Below, one piece after another: positions 16,720 to 24,317 of a DNA stretch of 37,107 bases. The stretch is from Paracoccaceae bacterium. GTDB lineage: Bacteria > Pseudomonadota > Alphaproteobacteria > Rhodobacterales > Rhodobacteraceae. The stretch covers positions 1 through 37,107 of the forward strand of contig JANSYF010000035.1 of assembly GCA_024742575.1 (NCBI GenBank), in the 5' to 3' direction. Position 1 is the first letter of the stretch. Each line of letters starts with the position of its first letter. The notes under the pieces are model-generated. The model was not told where the DNA came from. It saw only the letters and a list, made by a program, of their open reading frames with translations, and searched no databases. The translations under genes were made by a program, and so were the position numbers.

Positions 16720-17597
16720 GGCTTTTTTCCCAAAGCCATCGTTGTTTCGCGTAGGGATGCCACGAATTCGCGGCTACGTCCTGCAAAAGCCTCGATAGCC
16801 TCGGCTGGGATCGGTTCACCCACGATCGGAGCCTGAGGTTTGCCACAGGAGTGGATAACCTCATTGATCAACAAACCCTGTCTCAACGTCGCTGACACTT
16901 GGTTCGCTATTTGATAAACGCGGGAATTCTGACCCGGGAAAAAGATCGGCACTACTGTTGCGCCGGATCGTTGGATCAGATTGGCGGTAAACGGGTTCCA
17001 AACACGCTCAACCGCAGGACCGAAATAGCTATCGCTCGACGCAACCACACCCGATGGGAACAGGGCGATCACACCTCCCTGCTTCAGGTGATCCATCGCG
17101 CGGCTACGCATCTCAAGGCTTTGTTCCCGTGCATCGTCTTCATGGGGAAACGGCACAGGGATCATGAATTCCTCAATCTCGGTGACCCCTGTCAGCAAAG
17201 ATCGAGTGAGGATTTTGTAGTCGGTTCTCACGCGGCCAATCAGTTCGGCCAAAATCATCCCGTCAACCAGACCGTGCGGATGATTGGCCACCACGATCAC
17301 CGGCCCATCCTTGGGGATCCTTGCTATTTGTTCCGGCGGCGTCTCAAGACGGATTTTCATCAGACCCAACGCCTGCCCCCAGAACGCTTGCCCGGTGGCC
17401 GGTCCCATCCGCTCAAAGCGGCGCACCAGACGAAGTAACGGTATCTTACCCGTCATCCACTCCATCGCGCGGATCGTCGTAGATTTCCATGGATTGGTAA
17501 ATGTATTGGCGTAGCTGAGCTTGCGCTTGTCATACGGCACATCGCCCGGCGCTACTGGGCGCGCATTCGACGATGAGTGCTGATAGCTTTCAACCAT
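16716..17597 (-). CDS. Lysophospholipid acyltransferase family protein (PlsC-like)
   Basis: A 293-residue acyltransferase of the PlsC/LPLAT superfamily, which transfers acyl groups from acyl-CoA or acyl-ACP to a lipid acceptor at the inner membrane. The catalytic block is VVANHPHGLVDG, the HPxGxxDG variant found in OlsB/haemolysin-like members instead of the plain HX4D; block III is ALFPSGVVAS and block IV contains VPIFFPGQNS. The acceptor could be a lysophosphatidate, an ornithine lipid precursor or another lipid, and cannot be decided here. It follows the HPr gene by 48 bases on the same strand, so it may belong to the chvI-PTS transcript. The region before its ATG has only a weak ribosome-binding site (GGACGG at distance). 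Confidence 0.87.
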   Translation of the reverse strand: MVESYQHSSSNARPVAPGDVPYDKRKLSYANTFTNPWKSTTIRAMEWMTGKIPLLRLVRRFERMGPATGQAFWGQALGLMKIRLETPPEQIARIPKDGPVIVVANHPHGLVDGMILAELIGRVRTDYKILTRSLLTGVTEIEEFMIPVPFPHEDDAREQSLEMRSRAMDHLKQGGVIALFPSGVVASSDSYFGPAVERVWNPFTANLIQRSGATVVPIFFPGQNSRVYQIANQVSATLRQGLLINEVIHSCGKPQAPIVGEPIPAEAIEAFAGRSREFVASLRETTMALGKKP

Positions 17598-17645
17598 ATG
17601 GCAGCGTGCCGTCCTATTCCTGGTGGACCTATCCGACCTCTATGA

Positions 17646-17924
17646 TCAGCAGCCCTCTCCAAAGCGATCGGCCACCAAGGTTTCGATTGCGGTGGCAAGG
17701 GCCTCAGCGTCAGGCCCGGAAGTCACTACCTCAATAGAGGTTCCTTTAGACGCTGCCAACATCAAAAGCCCCATGATGCTGTCGCCTGATGCGTTCAGGC
17801 CGTCTTTCCGCACCTCTGCCGTTGCGTCAAAACCTTCGACCACCTCAACCAACTTGGCGGACGCCCGAGCGTGCAATCCCTTCTCGTTGACGATTTTCAA
17901 TACGCGATGTGCCGTGGCTGACAT
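17646..17924 (-). CDS. ptsH: HPr family phosphocarrier protein
   Basis: A 92-residue HPr-like phosphocarrier. The phosphorylation site His18 is in EKGLHARASAKLV, and the regulatory Ser equivalent to Ser46 of other HPr proteins is probably Ser49 in GDSIMGLLMLAAS, the target of HPr kinase. In alphaproteobacteria without sugar-specific PTS permeases such an HPr serves a regulatory phosphorelay. The ATG is preceded by GGGAGGCCCGGCAC. It follows the EIIA gene by 27 bases, and the kinase (hprK), RapZ and EIIA lie upstream on the same strand. Confidence 0.95.
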   Translation of the reverse strand: MSATAHRVLKIVNEKGLHARASAKLVEVVEGFDATAEVRKDGLNASGDSIMGLLMLAASKGTSIEVVTSGPDAEALATAIETLVADRFGEGC

Positions 17925-17951
17925 GTGCCGGGCCTCCCTAAACCCTTGTGA

Positions 17952-18353
17952 TCAGGCGCTCTGATCCAGAGTTATGTCTTGGCTGTCAATGTATTTCCGC
18001 CCCGCATCAAGTGCAGCACGGACTGCTTCTGGCACCGATTTATCGCGGCTTTTCGCAAGTTTTATCAACATCGGCAGATTCGCGCCGTACACGATCCGGC
18101 GGTTTTCCGGCTGACAGGCGCGCAAACTCAGGTTCGACGGCGATCCCCCGAACATGTCCGTTACAATCACAACGCCGTCGCCAATATCTACCTCATCGGC
18201 AAGCGTGCAAATTTCAGTCTGCTTGGCATCGCGATTGTGATCCGCATGGATCGACACAGCAGCCATGCCCGGCTGATGGCCAACGACGTGTTCGACGGCA
18301 GAAAGATACTCCTGCGCCAAACCACCATGTGCGACGATCACGATCCCGATCAC
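17952..18353 (-). CDS. PTS EIIA component, mannose-family type
   Basis: A 133-residue cytoplasmic EIIA protein of the mannose/fructose-type family. The product starts MIGIVIVAHGGLAQEYLSAV; His9 in VAHGG is the phosphorylation site by analogy with the His10 of EIIA-Man. VIVTDMFGGSPSNLSLRAC is the other conserved block. No EIIB, EIIC or EIID gene is nearby, which points to a regulatory instead of a transport role. The start is GTG at 18353: GGAGGAG lies seven bases upstream, and the GTGA overlaps the TGA stop of rapZ, so the two genes are translationally coupled. The open frame extends further upstream but that part is out-of-frame rapZ sequence. Confidence 0.92.
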   Translation of the reverse strand: MIGIVIVAHGGLAQEYLSAVEHVVGHQPGMAAVSIHADHNRDAKQTEICTLADEVDIGDGVVIVTDMFGGSPSNLSLRACQPENRRIVYGANLPMLIKLAKSRDKSVPEAVRAALDAGRKYIDSQDITLDQSA

Positions 18354-19273
18354 TGCACCGCTCCTCCAAGACCCGACAAGACTGAGTTGCCTGCGGGCGC
18401 CAAGCCCCGGCGCGCCAGTTCCTTGTGGCCAATTGACACCCGCCAGCCCTGCTCTGCAAGGGTCCCCGCTATTCGTTCCGTGACGACAACCGATCGGTGT
18501 TGCCCCCCGGTACACCCGATACCGATTGAAACATGTGTTTTACCTTCGCGATCAACCTCAGGCAGAAGGAACGCAAGCATGTCGTTGATCTTTGAAAGAA
18601 ACGCGGGCAGGCGGCTATCCTTTGCGACGAACTCCTGAACGTCCGCGTCCAACCCGGTTTTTTCACGCAGGTCGGGCTCCCAATGCGGGTTTGAAAGGAA
18701 ACGGCAATCGAACACCATATCGACACCGTGCGGGATACCGCGCTTGAAAGAAAAAGACTGCAATGCAACCGACAACTTTTGTGATGTCGTATCTGCGAAC
18801 CACTGATGCAGCTCTGCTTTGAGATCGTGAGGCGACAGATGGGACGTATCGATCAGAATATCCGCCCGACTTTCGACCGGACCAAGCAGCTCTATTTCGC
18901 GCGCAATGCCGATTTCCGGTGTTTCACCCTGTGCCATGGGATGGCGACGACGGGTCTCTGAATAGCGCCGCAGCAGGATGTCTGGCCGGCAATCAAGGAA
19001 AAGCAACGTGGCATTGCCTTCGGTTTGGCGCACAAGATCGTCGTGCAACTCGAGCAAACGGGTCAGAGAAAAGTCGCGATTCCGCACATCGATCCCTAAT
19101 GCCACGGGGTGCGCGGGTGGCTCTCCTTCAAAAAGACGTGGGATCATGCGCAAAGGAATGTTGTCGATCGCTTCAAAACCCAGATCTTCCAATACATTGA
19201 TTGCGGTGCTCCGGCCGGCGCCGGATGGACCGGTCACCAAGACAACACGTGCTGGGGTGGGAAGGGGTGCCAT
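18350..19273 (-). CDS. rapZ: RNase adapter protein RapZ (YvcJ family)
   Basis: A 307-residue P-loop nucleotide-binding protein of the RapZ/YvcJ family. In E. coli RapZ binds small RNAs and directs RNase E; in other bacteria it ties to PTS or cell-envelope control. The Walker A motif is GPSGAGRST at residues 15-23; IDVRNRDF and the C-terminal IGCTGGQHRSVVV are family signatures. I start at 19273 (ATG, GGAAAC upstream), 16 bases past the hprK stop; a 14-residue longer reading would overlap hprK. The placement between hprK and EIIA is the common alphaproteobacterial order. Confidence 0.93.
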   Translation of the reverse strand: MAPLPTPARVVLVTGPSGAGRSTAINVLEDLGFEAIDNIPLRMIPRLFEGEPPAHPVALGIDVRNRDFSLTRLLELHDDLVRQTEGNATLLFLDCRPDILLRRYSETRRRHPMAQGETPEIGIAREIELLGPVESRADILIDTSHLSPHDLKAELHQWFADTTSQKLSVALQSFSFKRGIPHGVDMVFDCRFLSNPHWEPDLREKTGLDADVQEFVAKDSRLPAFLSKINDMLAFLLPEVDREGKTHVSIGIGCTGGQHRSVVVTERIAGTLAEQGWRVSIGHKELARRGLAPAGNSVLSGLGGAVQ

Positions 19274-19289
19274 ATTTCTGTTTCCGCGC

Positions 19290-19730
19290 TCAGGGCTGCT
19301 CGTCCGCACGCCCACTGCAGCGTAAATATTGCAAAATAGCCGAAGTAAAATGCCGATTGTCTACATTGTGAAGCAATGGAAACGTTTGGGACAGGTAAGT
19401 GATGGTCCGATGCGGCGGCAGCCGTTCACTTTCCGTCTGATCCATGTCGACAACGAGGGACAGCGCGACGGGCGAACGATGGGTGGTGTGCAATAAACCG
19501 ACGCCCCGTGCTTCGATTAGACCCAACAGCGGCTCGGGGCAGCTTAACAACACGCCCGTAGTGGAACCCGTCAAAATCACACGATCATCAGCCACTAGCA
19601 CGCCCCCACGCGCTAGCATTTCCAGCGCAAGCGACGACTTCCCGCTCCCTGAAGCACCGACAATCAAAACCGCCCTTTCTCCGACTGCGACGGCCGTTGC
19701 GTGGAGAATGGACGTATCAGGGCCGGGCAT
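19290..19730 (-). CDS. hprK: HPr kinase/phosphorylase, short form
   Basis: A 146-residue HPr kinase/phosphorylase, equal to only the C-terminal catalytic domain of the Gram-positive enzyme (about 310 residues), which is the normal alphaproteobacterial form. The Walker A motif GASGSGKSS lies at 25-33 and VADDRVIL near 46-53 matches the conserved Asp-Asp region; GLIEARGVGLL follows. It should phosphorylate HPr on the conserved Ser and remove it again. The gene starts 8 bases after the chvG stop, with AGGA very close to the ATG, so its initiation probably relies on coupling. Short but not truncated. Confidence 0.93.
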   Translation of the reverse strand: MPGPDTSILHATAVAVGERAVLIVGASGSGKSSLALEMLARGGVLVADDRVILTGSTTGVLLSCPEPLLGLIEARGVGLLHTTHRSPVALSLVVDMDQTESERLPPHRTITYLSQTFPLLHNVDNRHFTSAILQYLRCSGRADEQP

Positions 19731-19738
19731 GTCCTGAT

Positions 19739-21457
19739 CTAAAGCGGCAAGCCGACAACAAACCGCGCACCAAGTGGTTCGGATGTCGCGTCAGCTTCGG
19801 TCGGACGGATGTTTTCCGCCCATATGACACCGCCATGCGCCTCGACGATTTGTTTTGAAATCGCCAGACCTAGGCCAGAATTATTACCGAAATCAGTCTC
19901 TGGCCGTTGCGAATAGAAGCGTTTGAAAATCTTGGTCAACGCCTCGTCCGGGATTCCCGGTCCAGTGTCCTCAACCACGATCAGAACGCGATTCTCACGT
20001 CGCCGCGCCCAAATGCGAATGGCGTCACCGTCCTCACAAAAGCTGATCGCATTGGTGATAAGATTGACAAAGACTTGTGCCAATCGGGCTTCAAGCCCAT
20101 GAACATGTATTGGACGGTCGGGAAGATCTGCGATGAATTCAATACCTTGGCGTTTCGCATCATCGCCTAGGAACTGCGACAAATTCTTAAGCATTTCGAG
20201 CAGGTTGAATTCGGCCTCTTCTTCCTTGACCAGTTCACTGTCCAAGCGCGACGCGTTGGAAATGTCGCTGACGAGGCGGTCAAGCCGGCGCACATCGTGG
20301 TCAATCACATCCAGTAGACGTTCGACCTGATCGGGCCTTTTCGCCAGCCTCAGGGTTCCTACCGCCGACCGCAAAGAAGCGAGCGGGTTTTTGATTTCAT
20401 GTGCAACGTCGGCTGCAAATTGTTCGTTTGCATCAATCCGGTCATAAAGCGCTGCCACCATTCCGCGCAGCGCACCTGACAAGCGCCCAATCTCATCTGG
20501 GCGCGCGGTCAAATCGGGAATACGAATCCGACCGGACGACACGTTGCGGCGATTGCGGTCCCGTCCCACTTCGGCGGCATCGGCAAGGTTCGAAATCGGA
20601 TTCGAGATGGTGGAGGCCAGAACAAGACTCAGACCAATCGACACAAGCGTGGCGATTACGAACATCTGTAACACATTCTCGCGTTCAAGCCGCACCGCCG
20701 CGTCGATTTCGGGCGCATAACTGACTAAGGCAATCGTTCCAGCAACACCGCTATCGACCTCGATCGGGCTGAGGGCTGTGAAAATCGTTTCGCCTTTCGG
20801 CCCTTCGGATCGCTCAATCCGCGTAAGTGTGGGATCCGTCTCTTCAATTTGGCGGCGCAGGATGTCTTCCAGCGTCAGCGGCAGTCTGCCGTCCGCAGAT
20901 TGAAAGACCGACGATACGCTGCTCCAGACTGTCAGCAGGAAATCGGAAATGACGGTTGGCTTTTCCGCAACCGAAAGTCCGTTAGCTCCGGTCGAGGCGT
21001 CGACATTTCCGACAAGAAAACGGGCCGCATCAAAGACAAATACCTGAACGCCGCGCCGTGTCTCTAGATTTTCGAGCGTTTCGGACACATCAATGCCCTC
21101 GCCCGTTCCCAGATTAACGGCGTCGGCCTGCATCACTTGCGCTTCAAACACATCCGCGATGAGTTCAACCTCGACGCGGACCGCTTCAGCCTTTTGTTCG
21201 GCCAATGTATCCCGAGACGAGTTGAGAAACAAAATGCCCGCAACCAGAAAGTTAAGGGCAACCAGATTGAACGTGATGATCTTGCGGGTCAGGGGTGACC
21301 GGTTGAGGGAAAACAGTCCACGCTTTTCGCTGCTGCTGCGCACTTCGGACTCGACAGTCCGGTCGGGGGCGATCCAATCGTCCCCGAGCACCACATCTGC
21401 GTCCTTGCGCCCGCCGTCTTTGCCGTGGGTCACACCCTCAACCAGTGCCATGGTCAC
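19739..21457 (-). CDS. chvG: Sensor histidine kinase ChvG (ExoS)
   Basis: A 572-residue membrane sensor kinase. Residues 1-58 are cytoplasmic, the first membrane helix is at about 60-80, a periplasmic sensor domain spans about 81-261, the second helix is at 262-282, followed by a HAMP linker, the phosphoacceptor His353 in [16 protein letters not shown], and a HATPase domain with N-box [10 protein letters not shown]1 [10 protein letters not shown] and G2 [16 protein letters not shown]. ChvG (ExoS) responds to acid and envelope stress and phosphorylates ChvI. Start is either GTG 21457, overlapping the chvI TGA, or ATG 21451 two codons later; both are compatible with coupling. hprK follows 8 bases downstream. 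Confidence 0.93.
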   Translation of the reverse strand: MTMALVEGVTHGKDGGRKDADVVLGDDWIAPDRTVESEVRSSSEKRGLFSLNRSPLTRKIITFNLVALNFLVAGILFLNSSRDTLAEQKAEAVRVEVELIADVFEAQVMQADAVNLGTGEGIDVSETLENLETRRGVQVFVFDAARFLVGNVDASTGANGLSVAEKPTVISDFLLTVWSSVSSVFQSADGRLPLTLEDILRRQIEETDPTLTRIERSEGPKGETIFTALSPIEVDSGVAGTIALVSYAPEIDAAVRLERENVLQMFVIATLVSIGLSLVLASTISNPISNLADAAEVGRDRNRRNVSSGRIRIPDLTARPDEIGRLSGALRGMVAALYDRIDANEQFAADVAHEIKNPLASLRSAVGTLRLAKRPDQVERLLDVIDHDVRRLDRLVSDISNASRLDSELVKEEEAEFNLLEMLKNLSQFLGDDAKRQGIEFIADLPDRPIHVHGLEARLAQVFVNLITNAISFCEDGDAIRIWARRRENRVLIVVEDTGPGIPDEALTKIFKRFYSQRPETDFGNNSGLGLAISKQIVEAHGGVIWAENIRPTEADATSEPLGARFVVGLPL

Positions 21458-22158
21458 TCTTCGTTGTAACGGTAACCGATCCCGTAAAGCGTTTCGATAG
21501 CCGAGAAGTCATTGTCGACCATGCGCATTTTCTTGCGCAGCCGTTTGATGTGGCTGTCGATCGTACGGTCATCAACGTAGACTTGATCATCGTAGGCCAC
21601 GTCCATCAGTTGATCGCGTGATTTCACAAAACCCGGGCGTTGCGCAAGAGCTTGCAACAGCAGGAATTCTGTCACGGTCAGCGAAACATCCTGCCCTTTC
21701 CATGACACCGAATGGCGCAGCGGGTCCATGCTCAGGTTGCCCCGGACCATGAGTTTGGTCTCTTCGACTTCTACACCGCTGGCGTCTCCCGAAATGGCGT
21801 CCTGACGGCGCAGAAGCGCGCGAATCCGCTCGACCAAAAGGCGCTGCGAAAACGGCTTCTTGACGTAGTCATCTGCGCCCATTCTGAGCCCCAAAACCTC
21901 GTCTATCTCGTCATCTTTGGATGTCAGAAAGATGACAGGCATTTTCGACTTCTGACGCACCCGCTGCAACAGGTCCATGCCATCCATCCGTGGCATTTTG
22001 ATATCAAAGACGGCCATATCCGGCATTTTCTTGTTGAATGCGTCCAACGCGGCCTGTCCGTCGTTGTATGTCTCGACTTCAAATCCCTCGGCTTCAAGGG
22101 TGATCGCGACCGATGTCAGGATATTCCTGTCATCGTCCACAAGGGCGATTTTCGACAT
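21454..22158 (-). CDS. chvI: Response regulator ChvI (OmpR family)
   Basis: A 234-residue DNA-binding response regulator. The receiver domain has the acidic pocket VDDD at 7-10, the phosphorylated Asp52 in [12 protein letters not shown], the switch Thr in FLTSKDD and Lys in DDYVKKPFS; the winged-helix OmpR-type domain covers about 130-234 and includes [16 protein letters not shown] and the terminal [11 protein letters not shown]. It pairs with ChvG. The ATG at 22158 is preceded by AAGGA nine bases upstream; a 9-residue longer reading is not supported. A good promoter lies 40-70 bases upstream, so chvI should head the whole chvI-chvG-hprK-rapZ-EIIA-HPr transcript. Confidence 0.95.
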   Translation of the reverse strand: MSKIALVDDDRNILTSVAITLEAEGFEVETYNDGQAALDAFNKKMPDMAVFDIKMPRMDGMDLLQRVRQKSKMPVIFLTSKDDEIDEVLGLRMGADDYVKKPFSQRLLVERIRALLRRQDAISGDASGVEVEETKLMVRGNLSMDPLRHSVSWKGQDVSLTVTEFLLLQALAQRPGFVKSRDQLMDVAYDDQVYVDDRTIDSHIKRLRKKMRMVDNDFSAIETLYGIGYRYNEE

Positions 22159-22201
22159 GGAGTGTGTTCCTTGTACTGCTCTCAATTATGTTTTTTCCGC
22201 C

Positions 22202-22230
22202 ATTATGTGTCTTTTTTCCGTTTGCGCCAA
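22202..22230 (-). promoter_or_regulatory. Predicted chvI promoter
   Basis: On the minus strand TTGGCG (22225-22230) and CATAAT (22202-22207) are exactly 17 bases apart, about 44 bases upstream of the chvI ATG. Both hexamers are close to consensus. Confidence 0.55.
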
Positions 22231-22330
22231 CTCAAATATGCGAATCACTTGGATGCGACGGTCATATTGAGACGGAAAATCCCTTACGGATGGCTAATTT
22301 GCATCACACCGCTCGGCGGAGAGCGGCCAT

Positions 22331-22362
22331 GGTTGCGCTAAACCCGTATTGGTTGCGCTAAC
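22331..22362. promoter_or_regulatory. Tandem operator-like repeats upstream of pckA
   Basis: GGTTGCGCTAA occurs at 22331-22341 and again at 22351-22361, exactly 20 bases apart, about two helical turns. Each copy is a partial palindrome around GCGC, with the right half GCTAA shared with the pyk element. The spacing puts both on the same DNA face, as for cooperative binding. Confidence 0.5.
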
Positions 22363-22501
22363 TGCGTGATTGCGTCCTGTTCAGTTTTGGAAACGACATG
22401 CTAAGAGGCAGACATCTCCGGCGCACTGCCGTGAGTGGGACGCGACCTCTTCGTCCCTCTTCAATACCGCCGCACGACGCGCGGCTACAGGAGCTTGGCA
22501 A

Positions 22502-24100
22502 ATGACATTTGGACGGGTGAACCCGGAATTCCGGCTTGAAGATCAACAGATCAACGGGCTTGGTAATGTCTATTACAACCTCACAGAGCCTGCTCTGATC
22601 GAAGCGGCGCTGAAGCGCGGCGAAGGCACTCTGGGCAATGGTGGAGCGTTTCTTGTCACCACCGGAAAATTCACCGGCCGATCCCCCAAAGACAAGCACG
22701 TCGTCAAGACCGACAGCGTCGCTGACACGATCTGGTGGGAAAACAACGCACCCATGTCGTCCGAAGGCTTTGACGCGCTTTATGCCGACATGCTCGAGCA
22801 TATGAAGGGGCGAGAGTATTTCGTGCAAGACCTCGTTGGCGGTGCTGACCCCAAGCATTCCATCGACGTGCGCTTCGTTCAGGAACTCGCGTGGCACAAC
22901 CTCTTCATCCGTCACATGATGCGCCGCCCCGAGCGTGAAGACCTTGATAGCTTCACGGCTGATTTCACGGTCATCAACTGCCCGTCTTTCCAGGCAGACC
23001 CAAAGAAACATAATTGCCGATCCGAGACTGTGATCGCGATGAACTTTGACAAGAAACTCATCCTGATCGGTGGCACCGAATATGCAGGCGAAAACAAGAA
23101 ATCCATTTTCTCGCTGCTGAACTACCTGCTGCCGGAAAAGGGCATCATGCCGATGCACTGCTCGGCCAATCACGCTGTCGGCAACCCGGTCGACACAGCG
23201 ATCTTCTTTGGCCTTTCGGGCACCGGAAAGACGACGTTGTCTGCAGATCCAAACCGCGTTCTGATCGGGGACGACGAACACGGCTGGTCAGATCGGGGCA
23301 CCTTCAACTTTGAAGGTGGTTGCTACGCCAAGACGATCAATCTTTCGGCCGAAGCAGAACCCGAGATTTACGCAACGACCACCAAATTCGGTACCGTGAT
23401 TGAAAACATGGTGTTTGACCCCGAAACCTTTGAGCTTGATTTCAAAGACGACAGCCTGACTGCTAACATGCGCTGCGCTTATCCACTGGAATACATCTCG
23501 AACGCATCAGAAAGCGCGCTTGGTGGGCATCCGAAGAATATTATCATGCTGACCTGCGACGCGTTCGGCGTCCTGCCTCCGATCTCGCGCCTGACACCAG
23601 CGCAGGCGATGTACCACTTCCTGTCAGGTTTCACCTCCAAGGTAGCCGGAACCGAGCGTGGCGTGACCGAACCGGAACCTACGTTCTCGACCTGCTTCGG
23701 CGCACCGTTCATGCCGCGTCGCCCTGAGGTCTATGGCAACCTTCTGCGCGAAAAGATCGCCTCGCATGGCGCGACCTGCTGGCTGGTGAACACAGGCTGG
23801 ACGGGAGGCGCCTACGGCTCTGGTCAGCGGATGCCGATCAAAGCGACCCGCGCGCTTCTGACTGCAGCGCTCGATGGTAGTCTGGCCGAGGCCGAGTTCC
23901 GCAAAGACCCCAACTTCGGCTTTGAAGTCCCAGTAAAAGTCGAAGGCGTGCCGGACATGCTGCTCGACCCGCGCCGGACATGGAACGACAAAGAGGGATA
24001 TGACGCCCAAGCGGCTAAACTGGTTCAGATGTTTGCCGACAACTTTGCACAATATGTCCCGTTCATCGACGATGACGTGAAAGCGGCCGCCATCGGCTAA
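22502..24100 (+). CDS. pckA: Phosphoenolpyruvate carboxykinase (ATP)
   Basis: ATP-dependent PEP carboxykinase, 532 residues, converting oxaloacetate and ATP to PEP, CO2 and ADP as the entry to gluconeogenesis. Motifs are the substrate-binding [14 protein letters not shown] at about 53-66, the P-loop [12 protein letters not shown] at 237-248, the metal-binding IGDDEHGW and, late in the protein, [14 protein letters not shown] and [11 protein letters not shown]. Length is normal. The start is fixed by AGGAG eight bases before the ATG at 22502; upstream in-frame codons belong to the control region. It is divergent from chvI, the usual arrangement in alphaproteobacteria, and ends in a strong terminator. 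Confidence 0.97.
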   Translation: MTFGRVNPEFRLEDQQINGLGNVYYNLTEPALIEAALKRGEGTLGNGGAFLVTTGKFTGRSPKDKHVVKTDSVADTIWWENNAPMSSEGFDALYADMLEHMKGREYFVQDLVGGADPKHSIDVRFVQELAWHNLFIRHMMRRPEREDLDSFTADFTVINCPSFQADPKKHNCRSETVIAMNFDKKLILIGGTEYAGENKKSIFSLLNYLLPEKGIMPMHCSANHAVGNPVDTAIFFGLSGTGKTTLSADPNRVLIGDDEHGWSDRGTFNFEGGCYAKTINLSAEAEPEIYATTTKFGTVIENMVFDPETFELDFKDDSLTANMRCAYPLEYISNASESALGGHPKNIIMLTCDAFGVLPPISRLTPAQAMYHFLSGFTSKVAGTERGVTEPEPTFSTCFGAPFMPRRPEVYGNLLREKIASHGATCWLVNTGWTGGAYGSGQRMPIKATRALLTAALDGSLAEAEFRKDPNFGFEVPVKVEGVPDMLLDPRRTWNDKEGYDAQAAKLVQMFADNFAQYVPFIDDDVKAAAIG

Positions 24101-24133
24101 GTTACCTGCGTCGAAAGGCGCTTGGAAATAAAG

Positions 24134-24172
24134 GGGCGAGCGCACCATACTTCGGTGCACTCGCCCTTTTTT
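24134..24172 (+). terminator. Intrinsic terminator of pckA
   Basis: GGGCGAGCGCACC (24134-24146) pairs with GGTGCACTCGCCC (24154-24166) with a single C-A mismatch over a seven-base loop, followed by six T residues. Clear rho-independent terminator 33 bases after the pckA stop. Confidence 0.9.
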
Positions 24173-24215
24173 GTTTCTGCAGCTGCATCGCAGCTAGCGC
24201 CGCACGGCAGCAAAT

Positions 24216-24230
24216 CAATACGAAATATTG
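24216..24230. repeat. First palindrome upstream of mcd
   Basis: CAATA and TATTG form perfect arms around CGAAA. It stands in an AT-rich patch between the pckA terminator and mcd, 32 bases before the candidate mcd -35. Confidence 0.35.
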
Positions 24231-24235
24231 GAACA

Positions 24236-24250
24236 AATTAGAGGCTAATT
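24236..24250. repeat. Second palindrome upstream of mcd
   Basis: AATTAG and CTAATT form perfect arms around AGG, centred 20 bases from the centre of the first palindrome and just upstream of the candidate promoter. Candidate operator. Confidence 0.4.
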
Positions 24251-24261
24251 GGGTATTTTTG

Positions 24262-24290
24262 TTGCGCTGCACCTGCAAAGTAGATATCCA
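24262..24290 (+). promoter_or_regulatory. Possible mcd promoter
   Basis: TTGCGC (24262-24267) and TATCCA (24285-24290) are 17 bases apart, ending 27 bases before the mcd ATG. The -10 is a partial match only. Confidence 0.35.
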
Positions 24291-24317
24291 GCGGCAAAGC
24301 TGAAAAGGACACGATTC

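Larger units (their letters stand above)
22159..22501. promoter_or_regulatory. Divergent chvI/pckA control region
   Basis: This 343-base gap has no gene that I can support. The half near chvI is AT-rich and holds its predicted promoter. The middle holds a short inverted repeat (CCGCTC/GAGCGG, about 22310-22327). The half near pckA holds two copies of GGTTGCGCTAA. No convincing pckA -35/-10 pair could be picked out. Confidence 0.5.

Noticed and set aside
17952-18515. A longer EIIA protein of 187 residues
   Set aside because: The extra N-terminal part is rapZ sequence in another frame; the GTG at 18353 has an excellent ribosome-binding site and gives the normal EIIA length.
19290-19730. hprK as a truncated pseudogene because it is half the length of the Gram-positive enzyme
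   Set aside because: Alphaproteobacterial HPr kinases normally consist of only the catalytic domain; the Walker A motif is intact.
22358-23281. A 307-codon open frame on the minus strand opposite pckA
   Set aside because: Antisense shadow of pckA, no motifs, and it would block the divergent control region.
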